Below are positions 1 through 6,141 of a stretch of DNA of 22,820 bases, piece after piece (positions within the stretch are counted from its first letter, which is position 1; each line of letters opens with the position of its first letter). Position numbers and translations under genes: made by a program. Origin of the DNA: Clostridiales bacterium (GTDB taxonomy: Bacteria; Bacillota; Clostridia; Lachnospirales; Lachnospiraceae); NCBI GenBank assembly GCA_019423835.1, contig JAHZAR010000002.1, positions 52,111-74,930 of the forward strand. The letters are read 5' to 3'. The notes below the pieces were generated by a model. It saw only the letters and a program-made list of their open reading frames with translations. It had not been told where the DNA came from and ran no database searches.

Positions 1-2
1 TG

Positions 3-119
3 GAGGAAATTCTTCCGGAATCGTTAAAACAGGTTGTAATACTGTATATTGTTCTGGCCGTTATGATTTTGTTTCCGCAGACAGTTATGTTCCTTCCAAA
101 GCTGCTGGGAATGGTGTAG
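3..119 (+). CDS. C-terminal end of a membrane protein, possibly TRAP transporter large permease (DctM-like); truncated by window start
   Basis: An open frame runs in from the left edge and stops at TAG 117-119. The visible 38 residues start with a polar stretch, then a hydrophobic helix (VVILYIVLAVMILFPQ), then a short LPKLLG tail. The pattern of a last helix with an internal proline, followed by LPxLL and a short end, resembles the C-terminus of DctM/SiaM large permeases of TRAP transporters. That identification rests on a short tail and is tentative. The next gene starts 15 bases later, so the protein is probably cotranscribed with the hydrolase, racemase and reductase genes downstream. If so, it would supply their substrate, an organic acid in TRAP systems. 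Confidence 0.45.
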   Translation, partial: EEILPESLKQVVILYIVLAVMILFPQTVMFLPKLLGMV

Positions 120-134
120 AAGGAGAGAAAAGTT

Positions 135-893
135 ATGAAGAGAAGATATGTGGAGATCAATGTGGGAAGAGGCTGCATCAGAGGAGTGGTCAATCTTCCG
201 GATGAGGAGAAAAAATATCCGGTTCTTATTTTTTTTCATGGTTTTACTATGGATCGAATTGGGCTTATGAGACTTCATGAACTGTTCGTAAGGGAGTGTG
301 TGGAGCAGGGAATTGCCTGTGTCAGATTTGAATTTTACGGATGTGGGGAGAGTGATGGAAATTTCAATGAAATGACTCTGAGCACAGAGATGGAGGATGC
401 AAGAGCAATATGGAATTGGACTTTGGAACAGGATTTTACGGATTGTGAACAGGTGATCCTTTCAGGACACAGCATGGGGGGATTGATTGCCCATTTGGTT
501 GCACCAGAGTTACAGCCCAAAGGTATGCTCCTTTGGTCGCCAGCTCTGACTATGTACTATCAGGCCTGCCTGAGAGGGAGACTTGAGGGGCCGACAGAAA
601 GAGGATTTGATATTGCAGGGCTGGAGTTATCAAAGGAGTTTATTGAGGAAGCAAAACATATGAACTTCTTTGATATGTCAAAGGGCTATGAGAAACCGGT
701 ATGCATTATTTGGGGAACGGAGGATGAGGTGATTCCGGTCGACTGTGCAGGGCGGTATGAGGTTTTGTATGGTGATAAATGTGATCTGACGCTGATAGAA
801 GGGGCCCCTCACCAGTATACATCCCTTAAGTGGAAACGAGAGTTATATGACGTGTCGCTGGAGTTTCTGAAAAGGCAGATTCAGAGAAAATAA
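135..893 (+). CDS. Alpha/beta hydrolase (serine esterase/acyl hydrolase type)
   Basis: This is a 252-residue cytoplasmic alpha/beta hydrolase with no signal peptide. Visible landmarks are an oxyanion-type HGFTMD loop (residues 35-40), the nucleophile elbow GHSMGG with Ser113 (111-116), a probable acid Asp197 in WGTEDEVIP, and His226 in GAPHQY near the end. The order and spacing match single-domain esterases of the feruloyl/cinnamoyl-esterase and prolyl-oligopeptidase-like group. The exact ester or thioester it cleaves cannot be read from sequence. The ATG at 135 has an AGGAGAG ribosome site a few bases upstream. It is the first full gene of the operon holding the racemase and selenoreductase subunits. 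Hydrolysing an imported ester, or recycling an acyl product, is an inference from that position. Confidence 0.85.
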   Translation: MKRRYVEINVGRGCIRGVVNLPDEEKKYPVLIFFHGFTMDRIGLMRLHELFVRECVEQGIACVRFEFYGCGESDGNFNEMTLSTEMEDARAIWNWTLEQDFTDCEQVILSGHSMGGLIAHLVAPELQPKGMLLWSPALTMYYQACLRGRLEGPTERGFDIAGLELSKEFIEEAKHMNFFDMSKGYEKPVCIIWGTEDEVIPVDCAGRYEVLYGDKCDLTLIEGAPHQYTSLKWKRELYDVSLEFLKRQIQRK

Positions 894-980
894 AGGATCA
901 GTTCAAGAGGCTCGGTTCAGCTGCTGCATAGTATGAGGCTGAGGCAGATTAACAGTGACAGAAAGGGAAGGCGCACAAAG

Positions 981-2261
981 ATGAAGGTAAGGATTCCGTA
1001 TGGAAAGACAGAGCTGGAATTGGAACATGAAAATATCAGGGAGGTAGTCGTATCCCGTATTGATGAGCTGAAAAGCGAGATAGAGGAGGGAGAAATTGTA
1101 AAAAATGCCATGTCTCATCCTATTGGAGGCAGCCGCCTTTCTGAACTGGCTCAGGGAAAGAAGACGGCAGTTATTATAATCAGTGACCACACTCGGCCGG
1201 TTCCTAGCCGGCATATTATCCCATACATGTTAAGTGAGCTGAGACAGGGAAATCCGGAGATTGATATCACTCTCCTAGTGGCTACCGGCTGTCATCGGGG
1301 GACGGTTAAAGAGGAACTGGTGGCTAAGCTGGGAAAAGAAATTGTGGAGCATGAGAAAATATATGTTCATGATTGTGATGATCTCTCCATGCTGACAGAG
1401 ATTGGAACCCTTCCGTCTGGTGCCCGGTTAGTAATAAATCGTCTCGCTGCAGAGGCAGATCTTCTTGTGGCAGAGGGGTTTATTGAGCCTCACTTTTTTG
1501 CCGGATATTCTGGAGGAAGAAAAAGCGTTTTACCAGGGATCTGTGCCAGAAAGACAGTTCTTGGAAACCACTGCAGTGCATTTATTGATTCTCCGTCTGC
1601 CAGAATGGGGGTACTGGAGGGAAATCCGATTCACAAAGATATGACAGCTGCCTGTGATTTGGCCCGGCTAAGCTACATTGTAAATGTCGTTATTAATGAG
1701 GAAAAGAAGGTAGTGGCCGCCTTTGCAGGAGAGCCCAAAGAAGCTCACAAGAAGGGGTGCGAATTTTTAGACTCTTTTTGCCGGACTGAAGTAGAGAAGA
1801 AGGGAAAAATTGTAATAACCTCAAATGGCGGAGCTCCTTTAGATCAGAATGTTTATCAGGCTGTTAAGGGATTGACAACAGCGGAAGCAGCAGCTGTTAG
1901 CTCCGGAGCAGTTTTAATTATGTGTGCCGAGTGCACGGATGGAATCGGAGGAAATACGTTCTACCAGGCACTGAAAAATTGCACCAGTGCAACACAACTG
2001 CTTGAGAAAGTCAGGCAGACTTCTATGGAAGAGACTGTTCCGGATCAGTGGCAGTATCAGATTTTAGCCAGAATTCTTGAAAAACATAGAGTGATATTTG
2101 TGACAAATCCAAGCCTTGAGACGGCTATTTCGGAAATGAAGATGGAGTATGCCAGAACCCTTGCCGAAGCAGTGGATAAAGCTCTGAACTATGCTGGCAG
2201 AAAGACAGATATTCTGGTAGTTCCCAACGGAGTATCTGTGATTGTCCAGGCAGAAGAATAG
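981..2261 (+). CDS. larA: LarA family nickel-dependent 2-hydroxyacid racemase/epimerase (DUF2088)
   Basis: A 426-residue protein of the lactate racemase LarA family. These enzymes use a nickel-pincer nucleotide covalently held by a lysine to racemise 2-hydroxyacids by hydride transfer. Visible motifs are SDHTRPVPS, ATGCHRG, EPHFFAGYSGGRKSVLPG and GNH. The putative ligands are His105, His171, Lys181 and His197. Their mutual spacing (66, 10 and 16 residues) equals that of His108, His174, Lys184 and His200 in Lactiplantibacillus LarA. An upstream in-frame ATG at 933 exists, but the 981 start has GGGAAGG at good distance and matches the family N-terminus. The substrate is uncertain: lactate, malate, 2-hydroxyglutarate and phenyllactate racemases all share this fold. 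The cofactor genes larB, larC and larE are not in the window. The gene lies 87 bases after the hydrolase gene and before two reductase subunits. Confidence 0.9.
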   Translation: MKVRIPYGKTELELEHENIREVVVSRIDELKSEIEEGEIVKNAMSHPIGGSRLSELAQGKKTAVIIISDHTRPVPSRHIIPYMLSELRQGNPEIDITLLVATGCHRGTVKEELVAKLGKEIVEHEKIYVHDCDDLSMLTEIGTLPSGARLVINRLAAEADLLVAEGFIEPHFFAGYSGGRKSVLPGICARKTVLGNHCSAFIDSPSARMGVLEGNPIHKDMTAACDLARLSYIVNVVINEEKKVVAAFAGEPKEAHKKGCEFLDSFCRTEVEKKGKIVITSNGGAPLDQNVYQAVKGLTTAEAAAVSSGAVLIMCAECTDGIGGNTFYQALKNCTSATQLLEKVRQTSMEETVPDQWQYQILARILEKHRVIFVTNPSLETAISEMKMEYARTLAEAVDKALNYAGRKTDILVVPNGVSVIVQAEE

Positions 2262-2391
2262 TTGATTCTTAAGAGGAATTTTGCAGCAGCGTATAACGTA
2301 TTCAGCTGGCTATACAGGAACCGGATAGAATTCCATATGCAAATATGAAAATTTAGGTGATATGCAGGGAGTGAAAAGTGAGAGGAGAAAT

Positions 2392-3663
2392 ATGGGAAAA
2401 AGACTTCAGATTGACTATATAGATATATCACGGGCAGAATTTTCTGACAAGACAGAGCTTGATGGAAGTATTTTAAGAATCAACAAGGAGGAACTGCTTG
2501 CACAGGCCGACTGCTCTTTGTTTGAGAGTGTGGAGCTTTATCTGGTTTCGCCAGGGGAAGAGGTAAGAATTCTGGGGGTAACAGACTGTACACAGCCCAG
2601 AGTGAAGGCAGATGCGCCAGATGAAACCTTTCCTGGCTTCTACGGCAAGTTAGCTCCGGCTGGAAGCGGAAGAACAGTAGCCCTCAGAGGGCTTCTTATT
2701 ACGGAGCTGTATCCTCTTAAGGCACCGAGGAAATCTCTCCTTGACATGAAAGGTCCAATCGCTGATATGAGCATTTTAGCACGGCATATTCATTTGGTAT
2801 TGGATTTAAAACCAAAGGAAGGGGTATCAGCAGAGCGCTACAGTCAGGCGCAGAAAATGGCTGCCCTGACCTTTGCCGTCTATTTGGCAAAGCTTGGAAT
2901 TGGAAGAAGACCGGATGAGTCGAAGGTGTACGAACTTAAACCTGTGAAAGAAAATGGAAAACGACTGCCAAGGGTAGCGTATCTGACCTCCCAGTGGGCA
3001 GGATTTGATGTGCAGCAATTTTTTTACTATGGCCAGAGCGGAATGGGGGCACTGCCCTTTGTGGTACATCCGAATGATATTCTTGACGGGGCGTTCATGT
3101 ACAGGTATCAGCAGTATTGCTACTTCTTCCAGGAGGAAGCCATGATAAAGGAGCTGTATAGACGTCATGGAACAGATATTGATTTTGCAGGTGTGATTGT
3201 CACCAGCGGAAAGACGGAAATAAAGGCGAAAGATACCTCCTCGATGATTGCGGCAGATCTGGCGAGAAATGTTCTCAATGCGGATATTACTATCAACACT
3301 AAGGCAGGCATGGGGCACTGTCAGCTGGAACAGCAGATGATGCATATATGGTCGGAGCAATTGGGAATGAAGGCTGTATCTGTAATGCCGGCTGTGTCCA
3401 ACGAAAAGCCGGGTGATTTGCTTGTAATCTCAGATCCAAGAGTGGATGCCGTAGTACACAGTGGAGGAATTAAGACGATGGAATATCCATACATGGAAAA
3501 GCTTATAGGGACACCGGATATTCCGGCTTTGGCAGGTTACGATCTGCATGGCCCTTTTACTATTACCACTAATGAAACGGTAGCCGGAGTGAACACGACA
3601 CAGGGAGGAAATTATGTGACTGATGATCTGGATTTAAAGACAAGCGGTTGGAGGAGAGAATAG
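2392..3663 (+). CDS. Glycine/sarcosine/betaine reductase component B alpha/beta-type proprotein (GrdE/GrdG/GrdI-like)
   Basis: A 423-residue homologue of the proprotein that, in glycine reductase component B, is cleaved at an internal cysteine to give two subunits and a pyruvoyl group. Family-like features include an N-terminus of RLxI followed by KTEL, a central GSGRTVAL segment, a KGPIADMS segment, DGAFM before the cleavage region, and LYRRHGTDIDFAGVIVTS after it. In the GrdE sequences I recall, the cleavage region reads Asn-Cys a few residues after DGA. Here the region is shorter, and the only cysteine is Cys243 (in QQYCYFF), preceded by Tyr, so cleavage is uncertain. The start at 2392 is preferred over 2362 because of GAGAGGAG just upstream and alignment to the family N-terminus. 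Its stop abuts the start of the selenoprotein subunit. The substrate is unknown. Confidence 0.85.
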   Translation: MGKRLQIDYIDISRAEFSDKTELDGSILRINKEELLAQADCSLFESVELYLVSPGEEVRILGVTDCTQPRVKADAPDETFPGFYGKLAPAGSGRTVALRGLLITELYPLKAPRKSLLDMKGPIADMSILARHIHLVLDLKPKEGVSAERYSQAQKMAALTFAVYLAKLGIGRRPDESKVYELKPVKENGKRLPRVAYLTSQWAGFDVQQFFYYGQSGMGALPFVVHPNDILDGAFMYRYQQYCYFFQEEAMIKELYRRHGTDIDFAGVIVTSGKTEIKAKDTSSMIAADLARNVLNADITINTKAGMGHCQLEQQMMHIWSEQLGMKAVSVMPAVSNEKPGDLLVISDPRVDAVVHSGGIKTMEYPYMEKLIGTPDIPALAGYDLHGPFTITTNETVAGVNTTQGGNYVTDDLDLKTSGWRRE

Positions 3664-4956
3664 ATGGACAGAACATTGAAAATCGTTCATTATATCAATC
3701 AGTTTTATGCTCAGTACGGCGCAGAGGAAGCCGCTGGAATGAGAATTGTGGTGAAGGAGGAAGCCGTCGGCCCGGGAAAACTTTTGGAACAGCTTACAGG
3801 AGGCCGGGGGAAAGTGGCAGCTACAGTGATATGCGGAGATAATTATATATCAGAGAATCTTGAAAAAGTGACAGAAGAAATCACCGATCTCGTCGAAGCC
3901 TACTCTCCGGATATTTTTATTGCCGGGCCGGGATTTAATGCCGGAAGATATGGGCTGGCCTGCGGCTCACTGACAGCTGCTGTGAAGAAGAAACTGAAAA
4001 TTCCCGCAGTAACCGGGTTGTATGAAGAAAATCCTGGAGCCGAGCTGTACAGTGGTCTGTGCTACATTGTTGGAACAGAAAACAGCGCGAGACATATGCG
4101 AAGAGATCTGGAGAAGGTGATCCGTTTTGCCTTAAAGTTAGCAGATGGAGCGGATATCGGATCTGCAAAAGAGGAGGGATATCTGGGAACTGGCCCCATC
4201 AGAGATATTAATTATCAGATTCCAGGTCCCAAACGGGCAGTGGACATGGCGCTGGACAAATATTATGGAAGGCATTTTGTTACAGAGGTTCCTATGCCGG
4301 TTAAGGAGATTATCCCGCCATCAAGGCTTACAAAGCCCATTAATGAGGCGACAGTTGCCTTAGTGACGGATGGCGGACTTGTGCCGAAGGGTAATCCGGA
4401 TCGGATGGTTCCTGTAAATTCTGTGAAATTTGCACAATATTCGATTAATGGAAAAGATTCTCTTGCGCCAGAGGATTATGAAGTGCGCCATCAGGGATAT
4501 GATAATACCTATGTACTTGAGGATCCGAACCGTCTTGTCCCTGTAGATTCTATGAGATGGATGGAAAAAAAAGGACGGATTGGTCGTTTGTTCCCACGCT
4601 TTTTTACTACAGCCGGGGTTATGACTACATTGGAAAACGGGAAAAAATTTGGAAAGGGGATCGCTGAGATATTAAAACAAGAGCAGGTGGATGCAGTAAT
4701 CCTTACATCTACCTGAGGAACTTCCACTCGCTGCGGTGCAGTCATGACAAAAGAAATAGAGAGAGCAGGAATTCCAATTGTACATATATGCAATCTTGTC
4801 AATATCTCAGAGGGAATCGGTTCTAATCGAATTTTACAGGGGAACAGCGTACTTCATCCACTTGGAAATCCAAAACTTGCGAAGGAGGCAGAATTTTCCT
4901 ACAGAACCGAAATGGTAGAAAAGGCTTTGGAGCTCTTGGAAACAGAGCAGATTTGA
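3664..4956 (+). CDS. Glycine/sarcosine/betaine reductase component B selenoprotein subunit (GrdB/GrdF/GrdH-like), Sec encoded by UGA 4714-4716
   Basis: This is a 430-residue selenoprotein when UGA 4714-4716 is read as Sec351. Both sides match the family in one frame. The N-terminus has HYINQFYAQYG, ICGDNY, DIFIAGPGFNAGRYGLACG and LVTDGGLVPKGNPDR. Just before the UGA is VDAVILTST, and after it come RCGAVMTKEIERAGIPIVH and HPLGNP. In component B this subunit activates the C-N bond of an amine substrate and passes the carboxymethyl unit to selenoprotein A. GrdA, GrdC and GrdD equivalents are not in the window. The family motif is UxxCxxC as I recall it; here it is U-G-T-S-T-R-C, with Ser354 in place of the middle Cys. 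The ATG follows the previous stop directly, so the two are translationally coupled. Simple gene callers will split it at the UGA. Confidence 0.92.
4714..4744 (+). promoter_or_regulatory. Selenocysteine UGA codon with downstream bacterial SECIS-like hairpin
   Basis: UGA at 4714-4716 is followed by a small hairpin: CTGC 4731-4734 pairs with GCAG 4738-4741 around a GGT loop at 4735-4737. The loop begins 18 bases after the UGA and starts with G. This fits the usual bacterial SECIS rule of an apical loop roughly 16-37 bases downstream with a G in its first two positions. SelB would bind here. The stem is short (4 bp plus possible G-U extension), so the call leans on the conserved protein context as well. 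Confidence 0.7.
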
Positions 4957-5064
4957 TCTGATGACAGATGTCTGTTGGGCCAAGGCTCACCAAAAGAGAT
5001 AAAGCAGATACTATCAGGAGGCTGACTTTCCCTGCACAGAATGAAAAGAGATTGCGGTCAGTGT

Positions 5065-5108
5065 ATCTACTACAGGCAGCAAAAATGTCTGCCTGTAGTA
5101 GATTTTTT
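5065..5108 (+). terminator. Rho-independent terminator of the hydrolase/racemase/selenoreductase operon
   Basis: Arms 5065-5079 and 5089-5103 are a perfect 15-bp inverted repeat with a 9-base loop, followed by a T tract at 5103-5108. It reads only in the + direction, since there is no A tract before the left arm, and lies 108 bases after the selenoprotein stop. Confidence 0.9.
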
Positions 5109-5138
5109 ATTCACGAACAGTCTGCATATTGGCTGCTC

Positions 5139-5519
5139 TTAAAAATGTTTTAGCTTTCGTTCAGCCGGAATGATTACCTGCTCATATCGCTCGATTTTTT
5201 CATTCAGGCGTTCTAAGGATGCCTGCATATCAGCCATTCGCTTTAAAAGCTGTTCACGCTGCTCGATCAAAATTGCCTTTCTGGCCTCTGCTGTGTCATC
5301 GCCCTGCTGAAACAGAGTTACATATTCAATCAGAGCGTCGATTTGTACCCCTGCCTTCCTCATACATTTCATCAGTTCAATCCAGCGGCAGGAATTCTGG
5401 TCATAGTTGCGGATGCCATTTTTACTGCGCGGAACGGGAGGGATCAGGCCGATTCTTTCATAGTATCGTAGGGTATCCGGACTTATATCGTATTGTTTGC
5501 TTACCTCTGCAATTGTCAT
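5139..5519 (-). CDS. MerR family transcriptional regulator
   Basis: A 126-residue regulator. It has an N-terminal winged helix-turn-helix (MTIAEVSKQYDISPDTLRYYERIGLIPP, roughly residues 1-28, then the RNYD wing), a second helix pair, and a long C-terminal dimerisation coiled coil (about 80-120). The effector domain is short and lacks an obvious metal-binding cysteine set; only Cys residues near 44 and 52 are visible. This fits the stress/aldehyde-type or drug-type MerR proteins such as the AdhR/NmlR group rather than metal sensors. The gene is divergent from the ABC-F leader transcript, with the two putative promoters about 20-30 bp apart. That makes autoregulation plausible and control of the neighbour possible, but the target is not known. 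Confidence 0.88.
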   Translation of the reverse strand: MTIAEVSKQYDISPDTLRYYERIGLIPPVPRSKNGIRNYDQNSCRWIELMKCMRKAGVQIDALIEYVTLFQQGDDTAEARKAILIEQREQLLKRMADMQASLERLNEKIERYEQVIIPAERKLKHF

Positions 5520-5576
5520 TTCATTCAGTAATCTCCTTCTGTAGAATCTTATTAGATAAACATATGAATTAGAGTA

Positions 5577-5607
5577 AGTGTAGCATATTAAGCTGGCTTG
5601 ATGTCAA
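5577..5607 (-). promoter_or_regulatory. Putative merR promoter with 19-bp spacer
   Basis: On the minus strand TTGACA (5602-5607) is followed 19 bases later by TACACT (5577-5582). A 19-bp spacer is typical of promoters that MerR proteins remodel, so this may be the autoregulated promoter of the adjacent merR gene. The -10 matches in four of six positions. Confidence 0.45.
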
Positions 5608-5642
5608 GAAAAATATTAAAATGAATAGTCATATTCCTCCTA

Positions 5643-5671
5643 TTGACAATTTCCCTCAATGCTGATATAGT
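5643..5671 (+). promoter_or_regulatory. Sigma-A promoter of the ABC-F leader
   Basis: TTGACA (5643-5648), a 17-base spacer and TATAGT (5666-5671). Transcription would start near 5678 and produce a leader of more than 450 bases before the ABC-F start codon at 6142. Confidence 0.75.
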
Positions 5672-5736
5672 GATCCAGTACGGATGCAGACATAAGACTC
5701 TGTACCGTCTATTAAGGACAGATTGGAGATGAAAGG

Positions 5737-5760
5737 ATGAAGCTGTATTTCTGCAGATAA
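5737..5760 (+). CDS. Putative 7-residue leader peptide (MKLYFCR) of the ABC-F attenuator
   Basis: A minimal reading frame of ATG plus six codons and TAA, with GGAG at 5725-5728 placed 8 bases before the ATG. It lies about 60 bases into the predicted transcript that leads to the ABC-F gene. Antibiotic-inducible ABC-F, erm and cfr genes often carry such short leader peptides where drug-stalled ribosomes alter folding. Evidence here is position, ribosome site and the downstream terminator only. Codons TTC-TGC (5749-5754) could pair with the GATGCAGGA copy at 5813-5821. Confidence 0.4.
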   Translation: MKLYFCR

Positions 5761-6004
5761 TTCAACTGAATGAAGTGCATGGAGAGCAGGTCAGACAGCC
5801 CGCCGTCCGTGCGATGCAGGAATAAGTGATTCTTTTCATTGAGATAAACCTGGGAACCGCCGCCTCCGGTGTCTGTTTTGAGATTGCAGACGGGGCTAGA
5901 GCCGGAGAGCCGGGGTAAAGCAGAGGGCCTGAGAGTGCGGATACGCAGCTTGGCAGTCTGAGAATATACCCTGTTGGCGGATACAGACCTCTATATTACT
6001 GGTG

Positions 6005-6039
6005 AATGGGATGCAGGATTTTCCTGCATCCCATTTTTT
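6005..6039 (+). terminator. Intrinsic terminator/attenuator in the ABC-F leader
   Basis: Arms GGGATGCAGGA (6008-6018) and TCCTGCATCCC (6022-6032) pair perfectly around a TTT loop, with three further A-T pairs outward, then six T residues at 6034-6039. It lies after the leader promoter and about 100 bases before the ABC-F start codon, so it would stop basal transcription unless refolded. Confidence 0.85.
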
Positions 6040-6141
6040 CATTTCGCGGGAGAGACGTATATCTCCTGTAAATGGAAATCCGGCCAGACTGCGCTGGCAG
6101 CAGGACGCCTCCTGCACGGGAGACAGAAGGAGGGAATGGAC

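Larger units (their letters stand above)
5678..6040 (+). promoter_or_regulatory. Structured leader and attenuator region upstream of the ABC-F gene
   Basis: No convincing protein gene lies between the merR start and 6142 apart from the 7-residue peptide. The stretch contains a nested hairpin: CTCCGG 5864-5869 with CCGGAG 5902-5907, enclosing GTCTG 5871-5875 with CAGAC 5887-5891. The sequence GATGCAGGA at 5813-5821 is repeated exactly in the left arm of the terminator at 6010-6018, so it could compete for the terminator right arm. The whole is best read as a transcription-attenuation leader. A ligand-binding RNA is an alternative. Confidence 0.55.

Noticed and set aside
2827..3360. 177-codon minus-strand frame inside the GrdE-like gene
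   Set aside because: It lies fully antisense to a clear family protein and has no recognisable domain.
4744..4956. Separate 70-residue protein after the UGA
   Set aside because: Its sequence is the conserved C-terminal part of the component B selenoprotein in the same frame, so it is not a gene of its own or evidence of a pseudogene.
4968..5153. 61-codon + frame after the selenoprotein gene
   Set aside because: It runs through the operon terminator and has no family features; it is noise across a non-coding end.
5974..6141. N-terminal extension of the ABC-F protein from a TTG at 5974
   Set aside because: The extension is encoded by the terminator stem and leader, lacks similarity to the Lsa N-terminus, and the ATG at 6142 has the strong ribosome site.
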